Assembly: GCF_029637705.1 (NCBI RefSeq)
Contig: NZ_CP121252.1
Span: 2,108,001-2,172,000, forward strand
DNA length: 64,000 bases
Source: Citricoccus muralis
GTDB taxonomy: Bacteria; Actinomycetota; Actinomycetes; Actinomycetales; Micrococcaceae
Reading direction: 5' to 3'
Each line of letters begins with the position of its first letter. Within the stretch, counting starts at the first letter, position 1. The notes under the pieces were generated by a model. That model was not told the DNA's origin. It worked only from the letters and a program-made list of their open reading frames with translations, and did not search any database. Position numbers and translations under genes: made by a program. Of the stretch, positions 18,105 to 28,100 are shown in pieces.

Positions 18105-19127
18105 TCAGTTCTGCAGGGTGCGCGGCTCGGGAAGAGAACCACCGTACCAGTGCTCCAACAGCGCCCGGGCGATCGAGCTGGCCCCGGGGATCATGACGTC
18201 GCCGCGCTCAACCTGCTCGCGCAGCTCATCGCGGGTAAACCATCGGACGGTGAGTACCTCTTCGCCGTCGGAGACGGCTTCTTCGGGGGCGTCGGTGCGG
18301 GCAGTGAAGCCCAGCATCAGCGACTGTGGGAACGGCCAGGGCTGGGATCCGAGGTAGCGCGGGGAATGCACGCGCAGGTGCGATTCCTCGTAGATTTCGC
18401 GCTTCACCGCTGCTTCCAGGGATTCGCCCGGTTCGACGAAACCAGCCAGGGTAGAGAACCGGGTGGGACCCCACTGGGCGTTGTTGCCAAGCAGGATCCG
18501 GTCGTCAGGATCGGTGATGGCGACAATGATTGCCGGGTCGGTGCGCGGGAAGTGCTCCGAGTTGTCCTGCGGGCAGACCCGGACCCATCCGGAGGTGGTG
18601 ATCCGGGTGGCTGCTCCACAGCGGGGGCAGAAACCGTTGCGGGCGTGCCAGTTGGCCACCGCGACCGCTTCGACGAAGATGCCGGCGTCGCGTGAGGACA
18701 GGGCGGCGGCGACGTCGCGCACGCCCACCCAGGTGATTTTTTCGGCGTCGATGGGAGTGCCAGCCACCTCGGGGCGGTCCAGGATGGGGGCCGGGCCTGA
18801 AGAATCGGCGATGAGCAGCACCAGCTCCGCTGCACTGTTTCCACCGGTACTGCCGTTGCGGTGTTCCAGGGAGCGTCCCAAGTACACGCTGGTTTCGTGA
18901 CGATCGGCCGGCGCCAGGTCATCGTCGGGCACCGGGCACAGCACCAACTGTCCGTTGTACACCGGGGCCAGTCCCCCGTGTAGCCAGAGCACCCGGGTCT
19001 CGGGGCGGGACCAGATGCTGGGCAGCCAGGACTCTTGGGCGCGCACCTCACAGCCACGGTCGACATCCTCACGGGCCAGGGGCAATCGTCCCAGGGGCGG
19101 AAAGCTCTCGGTGCGGTGCGTCGTCAT
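18105..19127 (-). CDS. nudC: NAD(+) diphosphatase / NAD-RNA decapping enzyme (NudC-type)
   Basis: A 340-residue Nudix hydrolase that splits NAD(H) into NMN(H) and AMP and, in other bacteria, removes NAD caps from RNA. The zinc-ribbon half carries CPRCG (near 205) and a single later Cys (VCPQDNSEHFPRTDP). The Nudix box is GFVEPGESLEAAVKREIYEE followed by S, and SQPWPFPQSLM is the NADH-pyrophosphatase hallmark after the box. ATG at 19127 (MTTHRTESFPP); the longer open frame upstream enters the promoter of the divergent phosphotransferase. It precedes uvrD2 with a 34-base gap. Confidence 0.93.
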   Translation of the reverse strand: MTTHRTESFPPLGRLPLAREDVDRGCEVRAQESWLPSIWSRPETRVLWLHGGLAPVYNGQLVLCPVPDDDLAPADRHETSVYLGRSLEHRNGSTGGNSAAELVLLIADSSGPAPILDRPEVAGTPIDAEKITWVGVRDVAAALSSRDAGIFVEAVAVANWHARNGFCPRCGAATRITTSGWVRVCPQDNSEHFPRTDPAIIVAITDPDDRILLGNNAQWGPTRFSTLAGFVEPGESLEAAVKREIYEESHLRVHSPRYLGSQPWPFPQSLMLGFTARTDAPEEAVSDGEEVLTVRWFTRDELREQVERGDVMIPGASSIARALLEHWYGGSLPEPRTLQN

Positions 19128-19248
19128 GATTCCACCGTACTCCCTGCGCCTCCAGCGCACCTCAAGCGAGCATGCGGGCTGTGTACATTTTCGGACTCGC
19201 CGGGCCCGACCGGCTCGGCACCGTGTGGATGTCGCTACGGTTAAGCCT

Positions 19249-20532
19249 GTGAATCGATCGCCCATGGAACTCGCCGCATTGGCCAGCGCAGCCGTGCCCG
19301 GACTGTCTCCCGTTTCGGTGGCAGCCGCACCGGATAGCGCCCGGGACTTCGACTCTGCAGTCGTCACGGATCGTGAGGATCAGCGCTGGCGCATCCGCTC
19401 GCCGAAGCATGAGAAAGCCGCATTCCGGCTCGAGACCGAGCTGCAGGTGCTCTCCGGTTTCACCCCGGCGATCCGTGCGAAACTGCCGTTCCGCGCCCCC
19501 TCAGTGGCAGGTGCGGTGCAGCTGGATGGGTTGCGCACCTTCGTGTATCACAACATGCCCGGGTCGGAGATCGGTCTCGACGGGCTGGTGGCCGCTTCTG
19601 AGCCACTACCCCAGGACATCGGCCGCGTCACGGCCGCGATTCATCAACTCTCCGATGCAGTCGTGGAAGCAGCGAATCTTCCCGTCTACACCGCCGATGA
19701 GTTCCGCTCGCGCAGGTTGAATGAGCTCGACCAGGCGGCCCTCACGGGTGCGATCCCCAGTGTGCTGTTGCGCCGCTGGGAGGCCGCACTGGAGGAGACG
19801 TCGCTGTGGAGTTTCCAGCCGCGGGTGGTGCACGGTGACCTGCATGAGGACAATCTGTTGGTGGAACGTGGTCGTGTGGTGGGCGTGACCGGCTGGACGG
19901 ACCTGCATTGGGGTGACCCCGCCACCGATTTCGCGTGGTTGGCCTCGGTGGAGGAGCCGGCTTTCGTGGAGAAGATCATCGAGTCCTACCGCTCGCACAT
20001 GAAGGGCGGAACAGACGAGAATCTGATGCGCCGGGCCTCGCTGGCCGCGGAGTTCGCGTTGGCTCAGTGGATGGTGCAGGGTATCTCCACCCACGACGAG
20101 CAAATCCAGGGTGAAGCAGCAACCCTGCTCGAGGAGCTGGCCGAGGATGTGCGCGACCACGGTGGTCAGGACATTGGAGTCGCTTCCCACCCGGCTCCAA
20201 CTCCCGTACCCGAACCAGAACCCACTCCGGACCCGGAGTCCAAAGCCCCCGAAACGGAGAAGGAGCCGGACGACGCTCCCAAGGTTGCCCTCGTCGAGGA
20301 CGCTCCAGAAGTACCTGAAGAGCCTGAAGAACCTGCAGACGAGGACGTCACCGAGGAAGACGACGATGGCGCCGTCATCACGGACTCCGGTGCCCGACCC
20401 GCGGATGAACCAGAGCAGCCCGCCGAGCCCGACAATGCGGTGAATCTGGAGACCGCACCTATCCCGCTGGAGCAGCTGCGCGCGATGCACCAGCGTCGGG
20501 ACAACGAGGAGCACGACTCCCGGGAATCCTGA
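19249..20532 (+). CDS. Aminoglycoside/macrolide phosphotransferase-like protein with acidic tail
   Basis: A 427-residue protein. The kinase-like domain (1-300) has the catalytic loop VVHGDLHEDNLL (HGDLHEDN). The position of the usual metal-binding Asp (normally -IDW-) is Gly here, in VTGWTDLHWGDPATDF, with an Asp three residues later. Residues about 305-427 are low-complexity Pro/Glu/Asp (PEPEPTPDPES and similar), probably disordered. It may be a small-molecule kinase or an inactive kinase-fold protein; resistance is not shown. The GTG at 19249 (MNRSPMELAALAS) is the start that fits the domain; upstream extension overlaps nudC. Confidence 0.8.
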   Translation: MNRSPMELAALASAAVPGLSPVSVAAAPDSARDFDSAVVTDREDQRWRIRSPKHEKAAFRLETELQVLSGFTPAIRAKLPFRAPSVAGAVQLDGLRTFVYHNMPGSEIGLDGLVAASEPLPQDIGRVTAAIHQLSDAVVEAANLPVYTADEFRSRRLNELDQAALTGAIPSVLLRRWEAALEETSLWSFQPRVVHGDLHEDNLLVERGRVVGVTGWTDLHWGDPATDFAWLASVEEPAFVEKIIESYRSHMKGGTDENLMRRASLAAEFALAQWMVQGISTHDEQIQGEAATLLEELAEDVRDHGGQDIGVASHPAPTPVPEPEPTPDPESKAPETEKEPDDAPKVALVEDAPEVPEEPEEPADEDVTEEDDDGAVITDSGARPADEPEQPAEPDNAVNLETAPIPLEQLRAMHQRRDNEEHDSRES

Positions 20533-20548
20533 GACCCTGTAACGGGAC

Positions 20549-21736
20549 CTAGGCGTTCGGCGCCACAGCGGTTCCGGCACCTCGGCGTCTGATCATCGGG
20601 ATCGTGACCCCTGCGCCAGCGTGCTCCGCGCCAACCGCGGGCACCTGTTTGCCACACGGCAGTGTGCTCACCGAGGTGTCTGGTGTTTTCGCGACACCGA
20701 GGGCTGCCTGGTGTGCTGCGCGGTAAGCCTTGAGCCGATCGCGCAGTTGCCGAGCATTGTCGGTGCCGACGATCTCGAATCCGCCGTCGACGATCATGTC
20801 GAGATCTTCTTCAGCGGCCTGCCCTTCCGAGGTGAGGTAGTCACCGAGAAACAGCGAGTTGGCGACATGCAACGACATCGGTTGCAGGGAGCGCAGGTGC
20901 ATTTCGCGGCCACCAGCGATGCGGAGTTCCCGGTCCGGGCACAGAAATCGCACCGCGCACAGGATCCGAAGGCAGTGCTGCGGAGTCAGCGTGTAGGTGC
21001 CCTCCAGTGGGGTGCCGTCGAAAGGGATCAGGAAGTTGACCGGAATCGAGTCCGAGTCCACCTGCTGCAGGGATTCGATCGCCTCAATGATCTGTTCATT
21101 GGTTTCGCCCATGCCGACGATGAGACCCGAGCAGGGTGACATACCTGCTGCGCGTGCCTGGTCGACGGTGTCGACGCGGTCGGCGAACGTGTGTGTCGAG
21201 CAGATATCGGAGTAATGGGATTCAGCGGTGTTGAGGTTGTGGTTGTACGCATCCACCCCCGCTTCTTTCAGGCGATGCGCCTGGCCTTCTTTCAAGAAGC
21301 CGAGGCACGCGCAGACCTCCACCGACGGAGTGGCCGCCTTGATCTCCTCAACCATCCCCGACACCCGCTCGACGTCACGATTCGAGGGCCCGCGTCCGGA
21401 GGCAACGAGGCAGACGCGGGAGGCACCTCCCGCCAGACCGAATTCTGCCTGGCGCTTGGCCTCATCGCGCGGTAGCCACGGGTACTTGAGGATCTCTGCT
21501 TCCGACCCCAGCCGCTGCGAGCAATAGCTGCAGTCCTCCGGACACAGCCCTGATTTGAGATTCACGAGGTAGTTGATCTTGACCAGGTTGCCAAAGTGGG
21601 CACGGCGCAACCTGGCCGCGGCCGCGACCACGGCGGTCAGGTCTTCGTCCGGGGACGACAGGATCTCCAGGGCATCAGAAGCGGTTGCGGGGTTCCCGGC
21701 AAGCACCTGTCCTGCGAGGGAGTAGTAACGGTCCAT
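20549..21736 (-). CDS. bioB: Biotin synthase (radical SAM)
   Basis: A 395-residue enzyme that inserts sulfur into dethiobiotin. The radical-SAM cluster motif CPEDCSYC is near residue 55. The 2Fe-2S ligand regions are VCLVASGRG and VCACLGFL, and VDAYNHNLNT marks the substrate site. The C-terminal 45 residues (from KTPDTSVSTL) go beyond the usual BioB length and look unstructured. I prefer the ATG at 21736, because the alternative GTG at 21754 lies inside the operator palindrome. No other biotin gene is in the window. It sits 39 bases after adnB on the same strand. Confidence 0.95.
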   Translation of the reverse strand: MDRYYSLAGQVLAGNPATASDALEILSSPDEDLTAVVAAAARLRRAHFGNLVKINYLVNLKSGLCPEDCSYCSQRLGSEAEILKYPWLPRDEAKRQAEFGLAGGASRVCLVASGRGPSNRDVERVSGMVEEIKAATPSVEVCACLGFLKEGQAHRLKEAGVDAYNHNLNTAESHYSDICSTHTFADRVDTVDQARAAGMSPCSGLIVGMGETNEQIIEAIESLQQVDSDSIPVNFLIPFDGTPLEGTYTLTPQHCLRILCAVRFLCPDRELRIAGGREMHLRSLQPMSLHVANSLFLGDYLTSEGQAAEEDLDMIVDGGFEIVGTDNARQLRDRLKAYRAAHQAALGVAKTPDTSVSTLPCGKQVPAVGAEHAGAGVTIPMIRRRGAGTAVAPNA

Positions 21737-21747
21737 TCCGTCATTAT

Positions 21748-21760
21748 TGAACACTGTTCA
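21748..21760. promoter_or_regulatory. Perfect palindrome TGAACACTGTTCA upstream of bioB (BioQ-like operator)
   Basis: The 13-base palindrome TGAAC-N3-GTTCA ends 12 bases upstream of the bioB ATG, between adnB and bioB. The TetR-family biotin repressor BioQ of corynebacteria is known to bind TGAAC-N3-GTTAC sites. On the bioB strand it is followed by CAATAAT, a possible -10 box, so a bound repressor would cover the promoter. The palindrome is observed; identity as a BioQ site is inferred. Confidence 0.65.
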
Positions 21761-21775
21761 GGAAATGAAAAGGCC

Positions 21776-24700
21776 CTACGCCAACGCCTCAGCGAGGATC
21801 CGTTCCAGTTCGGCCTCATCGGCCAGGTGGTGCGGGGTTCGTTCCACGCCGTGGGCGATGTAGACGAAGCGTCCGGTGATGTTCTCCAGCGGAATGTGGT
21901 GTAGCCGCGACCAGGCTAGCCGGTACACGGCGAGCTGGAGCCCCTTGAGCTGCAGGTCGTCTTCGGTGCGCGGTACTTGTCCGGTTTTCCAATCCACCAG
22001 TTCCCATTGCGCGTCCGGGTCAAACTCCTGGGAGGGGTCTCCCCCGGTGCGAAAGATCGCGTCCACGCGGCCGCGCAGGGTGATCCCGCCGACTGTGGTT
22101 TCTACGGCGGCCTCTACCAGCGCCGGTGGGGTGTCGGCCCAGCGGGTGGCTTTGAATTTTTCGCGCAGGTCGGTGACCCCGAGTGCTGCGTCAACGTCGT
22201 CGTCGACCGCCAGGTGGGGATCTTCAAAGTCCAGCATGCCGGTGACGCCGGGGCGGATGGTGGCGTAGTGCTCCTCGATCCATGAGTGGAACACGGTGCC
22301 GGCGCGGGCTGCGGGTTTGGGCTGGCGCGGCATGGGGCGGCGCAGCTGGCGGGCCACCGCGGTGGGATCGTCGGCGAGTTCCACGAAGGTGGAGGTGCTC
22401 ACGTGCGAGGGCAGCACGATGGAGGTGTCTGCAGGTCGACCGCGCTGGGCGTGACGGCGGTCCAGCACCCAGCTGACCCGCTGGGCCAGGTCGGGTGTGC
22501 TGATCATGCTCAGGTCGGCCTCGGCATCCCGTACTCGTTGGGCGGCGGCTTCCAATCCGGCACGGCGGGGCCGCAGGCGCGAGGGCATGTCCGTGGCGCC
22601 GTCGGTGGAGAGGTTCGCGGATTCCTGCAGGTTCAGCACGGTGGGCCCGTCGAGCGGATCGTAGGGCCACTCGGCAGCGAGGGTGCGTTCGGCGGTGGGG
22701 TTCGATTCGCCGATCTCTTCTTCGGTGGCCCAGGTGCCCACGGTGACGGCGGGGTGGTCCTGCATTTCGGTCAAGAATACCGAGGGCTCCCCCTGGGTTT
22801 TGGCGGTGCCCTTCCAAGCGGCACCAGAGATCCAGAGCAGGTCCTTGGCTCGGGTGTAGGCCACGTACGCCAGTCGGCGTTCCTCGGTGGCGACGTGGGC
22901 GTCGACCGCCATGGTGAAGTCGGGTCCGTGTTCTTCAACCTGTTTCTCAGAGCGTCCGAGGGCAGCTTCGGCCCAGTCGTTGAGGGTGTCCCAGCCGTCC
23001 CGGCGCCACTGCGGGAGGCTGGCGGCGTCGCCGCGCAGATCCCAGGGCAGGGAGCCTTGGGTTTCTTTGGTCCAGAGGTCTTTCTTTTCGGACGGGAAGG
23101 TCTTCCGGGCGAGCCCGGGGACCACCACGACGTCCCATTCCAGTCCTTTAGAGGCGTGGGCAGTGAGCAGCTGGACCGCGTCCGCGGTGGGTTCGGCGGG
23201 GACGGCGTTGAGTCCGTCCTCTTCTTCTTCGGCGACGTCGAGCCAAGTAAGGAAGGCGAGCAGTTCGTCACCGGCGGTGGGGTCGGCGCTGGCTGCGAAG
23301 CTTTCGGCGGCTTCGATGAAGGCGTCGAGGTTGCGGCGAGCAGTGGGCATGGTGCTGCCGGGGTGCGAGAGAACCTCTTGGCCGAGCCCGGTGGAGCGCT
23401 CGACGTAGCGGATCAGCTCCGGCAGCGGCAGGTGCAGCTGGGTAGAGAGCCGGGTGATCTCGGTGCCCAGTTGGGTGAGGCGGCGGTGGCCTTCTGCGCT
23501 GAAATGGCGCCCAGACGGTGACGTCCAGTTCGCTGGCGGCAGGCTGAGAAGGGCTTCGATGAGGGAGGAGGAGTCGACATCCTCGGGGGCTTGTTCGCGC
23601 TGGGCGCCGGGGCGGTTTCGGGCGAGACCGCGGGCGTGTTCCTGAAGCACCCAGATGTCAGCCGGGCCGATACGCCAGCGCGCGTTGGTGATGACGCGTA
23701 TGAGGGAGTCCGAGCGGGTGGGGTCGGCGAGCACGTTGAGCAGGGCGTTCAGTTCGATCACTTCGGGGGTGCGCAGCAGGCCGGAGAGCCCGATGATTTC
23801 GTAGGGCACGCCGGCGGCGTCGAGTGCTTCGGCAATCGGGGTGAACTGAGACCGGGCACGGCACAGCACCGCCCCAGTGCGTCCGGAGTCGGCGGGGAGT
23901 TGTTCGGCGAACATTTCGGCGATGCGGGCGGCTTCCGTGGCGGTGTCGGTGAACCAGTGGGCCACGATCTCGCCCGCGGGCGCCCCAAGGCGTGGTTTCA
24001 GCTCGGCGATCTGCTGGGTGGTGCCGGCGGAGCGCAGGGGGGCGGCGATGGCGTTGGCGCCGTCGAGGATGTGCTCGGCGTTGCGCCAGGCGGTGGTGAG
24101 TTGGGCGGTGGCGGCAGGGTGGCGGGCGCCGTCGTCGTCGAGGGTGGGGAACCGTTCGGGGAAGCTGAACAGCTGGCCGGCGGAGGCGCCGCGGAAACCG
24201 TAGATCGACTGGTTGGGGTCGCCCACCGCGGTGACCGGGTGGCCGATTCCTGTGCCGGAGGAGGAGCCGAAAAGCCCGGAGAAGAGTTCCATTTGGGCGT
24301 GGGAGGTGTCTTGGAATTCGTCGAGGAGCACCACCTTGTAGCGTTGGCGCTCCACGATGCCGACCTCGGGAATCTCGGAGGCGATGCGGGCGGCATGGGC
24401 CACGAGGTCGCCGTAGTCCATCACGGATTCGGCGCGTTTGAGGTCGCTGTAGGCGGTGACCATGTCGGCCAGCACGGTACGCATCTGGATCATCTCGACG
24501 ATGCCCCGGGTTTTGGCGTTGCCGCGGCCTCGTTTCAGTGGCAGCGCGTCGGCTTCGGCTTGCAGCCCGGCCAAGTATTCCTTCACCCGTTCGGGGGCGA
24601 CGAGGTGTTCGGCGCAGTCACCGGCAAGTTGGCGCAGCCGTTTGACCAGGGTGGCGGCGCGGGCGCTGGTAAAGCTGAGGTCGCCGTGGAATTCACGGAC

Positions 24701-25180
24701 CACGCGGGAGGCGAGCTGGAAGGACTGGGCCTCCCCGATCAGCCGGGCATCGGGTTCGACCCCGATGCGTAGCCCGTGGTCGGCGACCAGGGCGTTGGCG
24801 TAGGAGTGGTAGGTGGACACGCTGGCTCGGCCGATATCGGCGGGGTCCAAGGGGACGTCAAGTTGTTCGTCGGCGGCGAGTCGGGCGATGGCGGCATTGA
24901 TGCGCTGAGCCAGTTCGCCAGCAGCTTTGCGGGTGAAAGTGACGCCGAGGATCTCTTCGGGACGGACGAATCCGTTAGCCACCAGCCACACCACCCGGTC
25001 GGTCATGGTGTGGGTTTTGCCGGAGCCGGCCCCGGCCACCACGAGTAGTGGTTCCGGGCCGGATTCGATGATGCGCTGCTGCTCGTCGGTGGGATAGTGC
25101 CGCTCGTCGGCGGGGCGTTGGGCTTGGAGGGCGTCCACCAGGTCGCGGGCGGAGTAGCGGACCGTGCCCCAGGTGCTCAT
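21776..25180 (-). CDS. adnB: AdnB-like helicase-nuclease subunit
   Basis: A 1134-residue protein. The N-terminal UvrD-like motor has an intact Walker A AGAGSGKTHTMTD, Walker B VVLLDEFQDTSHAQ, motif III GDPNQSIYGFRG, motif V LTAHASKGLEWDVVVV and motif VI YVAYTRAKDLLW. The C-terminal RecB-type nuclease has FHSWIEEH, GRVDAIF, WELVDWKTG and QLAVYRLAW. AdnAB resects double-strand breaks in actinobacteria. The ATG at 25180 overlaps the adnA stop as ATGA, so translation is coupled; an ATG at 25189 is the alternative. No HNH or other extra domain is seen. Confidence 0.92.
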   Translation of the reverse strand: MSTWGTVRYSARDLVDALQAQRPADERHYPTDEQQRIIESGPEPLLVVAGAGSGKTHTMTDRVVWLVANGFVRPEEILGVTFTRKAAGELAQRINAAIARLAADEQLDVPLDPADIGRASVSTYHSYANALVADHGLRIGVEPDARLIGEAQSFQLASRVVREFHGDLSFTSARAATLVKRLRQLAGDCAEHLVAPERVKEYLAGLQAEADALPLKRGRGNAKTRGIVEMIQMRTVLADMVTAYSDLKRAESVMDYGDLVAHAARIASEIPEVGIVERQRYKVVLLDEFQDTSHAQMELFSGLFGSSSGTGIGHPVTAVGDPNQSIYGFRGASAGQLFSFPERFPTLDDDGARHPAATAQLTTAWRNAEHILDGANAIAAPLRSAGTTQQIAELKPRLGAPAGEIVAHWFTDTATEAARIAEMFAEQLPADSGRTGAVLCRARSQFTPIAEALDAAGVPYEIIGLSGLLRTPEVIELNALLNVLADPTRSDSLIRVITNARWRIGPADIWVLQEHARGLARNRPGAQREQAPEDVDSSSLIEALLSLPPANWTSPSGRHFSAEGHRRLTQLGTEITRLSTQLHLPLPELIRYVERSTGLGQEVLSHPGSTMPTARRNLDAFIEAAESFAASADPTAGDELLAFLTWLDVAEEEEDGLNAVPAEPTADAVQLLTAHASKGLEWDVVVVPGLARKTFPSEKKDLWTKETQGSLPWDLRGDAASLPQWRRDGWDTLNDWAEAALGRSEKQVEEHGPDFTMAVDAHVATEERRLAYVAYTRAKDLLWISGAAWKGTAKTQGEPSVFLTEMQDHPAVTVGTWATEEEIGESNPTAERTLAAEWPYDPLDGPTVLNLQESANLSTDGATDMPSRLRPRRAGLEAAAQRVRDAEADLSMISTPDLAQRVSWVLDRRHAQRGRPADTSIVLPSHVSTSTFVELADDPTAVARQLRRPMPRQPKPAARAGTVFHSWIEEHYATIRPGVTGMLDFEDPHLAVDDDVDAALGVTDLREKFKATRWADTPPALVEAAVETTVGGITLRGRVDAIFRTGGDPSQEFDPDAQWELVDWKTGQVPRTEDDLQLKGLQLAVYRLAWSRLHHIPLENITGRFVYIAHGVERTPHHLADEAELERILAEALA

Positions 25181-28100
25181 CGGTTCCATACGGTGATCTG
25201 CTTCCCTTCATCGCACAGCGGGCAAAGGGCGCCGAGTCGGCACTCTTTGCCGGGCCGGTGGACGGCCAGGTAGGTGGGCCCGGCGACCAATCCAGCGGCC
25301 TGGACGAGTTGGTTTTCGGCCCAGGTGTCGTCGTCGGTGACGGCGGCCTGTTCCTGGATTTTCAGGTTTTTGGTGGTGCTGCCCAGCTGCACGAGAGCTG
25401 CTCCGGCGGGCCGGCGGCGGTGCGGGAGGTCCATGTCGACGTCGTCGTCGAGCCCGGTCAGGGCTTGCGAGCGCAGCATGGTCTGGTAGACGCCGAGCTG
25501 CGGCAGCTGTTCCAGTTCCTTCGCGGTGGGGGGATTGGTGCCGGTCTTGAGGTCCACCACGTAAGAGCGTCCGTCGGCGGTGGCTTCGAGGCGGTCGATC
25601 GAGCCGCGGAGGACGAGGTGGACGTCGCCGATCCTCTCGTCAACGGTGACTCGTTGCTCGGTGGCGACGAGGGTGCGCCCTTGCTGGCGCATGTCGCGCA
25701 CGTAGTCGGCAAAGAAGCCGAGCATGCTCTCGCAGCGGACTCGCAGCTGGTCGGCCTCCCACCCGGGGTCGAGCCCGAGGGAGGCGAAGCGGGCGTCGAG
25801 GGCGTTGATCAGTTCGTCCAGGGTTCCTGCGGGGTGGTCTTCGGCGATGGAGTGGATCAGGGTGCCCAGGGACATGGCCAGGGTGGAGCCGCCACGCCCG
25901 CCGACCTGTTGGATGAACCACTGCAGTGGTGAGTTCAGTGCCGTTTCGACGGTGGAGGGTGAGAGGTGGATGGCGTCGTCATCCTCGACGGCGCCGGGCC
26001 CTTGGACGGGTTGTTCGGTGCTCAGCGGTGCCAGCCCCCACCAGGAGTCGGGGTCGGCGCCGGACACGGATTGTTGGGCCAGCACAGTCGCTGCGATGGC
26101 GGCGTCATTGAGCTCCGAGTCACCACCGGTTTCAAGGGTGCGGCGCAGGCTGGCAACCAAGGCGGCTTCGGTGAGCGGGTCGGCCACCTTGGTGAGTTCC
26201 CGAGCGGCGGTGTGGTCGTTCCAGGGGCTGACCACGTCGAGGAAGGGGCTGGGCTGGGCGTCTTCGGTGTTCACCGCGATGCCGATGAGCCGGTGCCGGG
26301 CCCGGCTGAGGGCTGCGCAGAAGGTGCGCATCTCGTCGGCGCGGACCTCGGCCAGCTGGTCGGTGTAGGTGGTCTGCCCAGAGCGCCCGGTGACCATATC
26401 GACCAGATGCTGGGTGTGGAGCAGTTGGCCGCGCAGCCGGGTATTGGGCCAGACGCCGTCTTGGACACCAGCGAGGATCACCACGTCCCATTCTTGCCCC
26501 GCGGCCGAGGAGGGGGTGAGCACGGTGACGGATTCAGCGTGGACGGCACGGGTGCTCAGCGAGTCCATGGGGAGTTGCTGTTGTTCGAGGTACTCCACAA
26601 ACCCGTGGGCGCTGCGGCCGGGGAACTGGTCCACGTAGCGTTCGGCGGCTTCGAAGAGGGCGACGACGGCGTCGAGGTCACGGTCGGCACGGCGGGAGGC
26701 GACGGCGTCGGCGCTCAGGGCGTCGGCTTCCCAGCGGGCGGCGACGTCGGTGCGCACGGCGTCCCAGGCGGCCCAGAGCACGGTTTCGGCGGTGGATTCC
26801 GGCTGACCGGCAGCGCGTGCGGCGGCGGTCAGCATGCGGGCGATGCGGTGGGCACCGCGGGCGTAGTCGGGTACTGACCACTCGGGGTTGAGCGCGAGTA
26901 GGTCGTGGAAGCTTTCGGGGTCGGTGAGCAGCTGGGACAGCAGGGCCGAGGAGTTGCGGTGGTCTTCGCGATCGCGGGCGACGGCGAGCAGCCGCTGCCG
27001 CAGCCGGCGCAGGTGCAGGGCGGAGGAGCCTCCGTAGCGGCCCGTGATCAGCCAGCCGGCATGGGGTTGGATCTCCTCGGCCGGCTCGGCGTTGGGTTCG
27101 GTGAGTTCGACGAGGCGCAGCAACGGGGTGACGGCAGGTTCGCGGTTGAGCACGGTGTCGGCCATGGTGCGCCGCACGGGCACGCCTTCGGATTCCAGGA
27201 AGCGGCCGATCTCGGCGACGGCGGAGCCGGTGCGGGCGAGCACCGCGATCCGGGACAGCGGCACCTGCTCCCGGTGGTGCACATCCAGCACCTGTTGCAG
27301 GATCAGCAGGCGCTGTTGCAGTTCAGTGGCCACCCAGTGCACATCGGTCTCGGAGCATCGTTCAGCAGTGTGGATCGGCACGGCGAGGCCACGGTAGTCG
27401 GGCAGCCCCGGCACCGCCGGCAGCCGACGCGCCGCCCGCGCCCACGCTTCGTGTACGTCCGGGCGCATCCGGTAACCGGTGCGCAGCCGATGAATTCTCT
27501 CACCGCGCTGTTCTGCTGATAGGTCCCCGCTGATCAGCGCCTGCGGGTACTCCCCCACCAACTGGGGGCGGGCACCACGGAAGCCTTCCACCGTGACGTC
27601 GGGATCGGCGGTGAGCACGGCGTCACGGTCGGTGGCCAGCCGAAGGATCAGCTGATGGATCGCCGGGGTGACGTTCTGCAGGTCGTCGACGACGATGACT
27701 CCCAGGCGCGCCCGTTCCTGCTCGGCGAATTCAGGATGCTCGTCCCAGAGCCGGCACGCGGAGGTGATCAGTCCGGCCGGGTCAAAAGCGTCGGCACGGC
27801 CCAGGTCCAGCACGTCACGGTAGTCCTGCAGCAGTCGGGCCGCGGCCACCCATTCTTCGCGGTGCTGTTCTACCCCGAGGTCGCGCAGCCGCCCCGGGTC
27901 CACCCCGTATTCGCTGGTGCGGTCGATCAGCTCGCGCACCTCCCGGCGGAACCCGTCGAGACCCACGGCAGCACGCAGCGAATCCGGCCACTCGGGGCTG
28001 AAGTCCGGTTCGGCCCGGTACCCCTCGATCAGCTCGGCGATCACCCGGTCTTGCTCGGCACCCGAGAGCAACCGCGGCGACTGATTCAGGTGCGGCAGAA

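Noticed and set aside
19249-20532. Antibiotic-resistance gene (macrolide or aminoglycoside kinase)
   Set aside because: Only the general kinase fold is visible, a metal-binding Asp is replaced, and the context is housekeeping.
22286-23521. Long open frame antisense to adnB, 411 codons
   Set aside because: It lies wholly over adnB, has the Gly/Val-rich look of a GC-rich shadow frame and has no recognisable domain.
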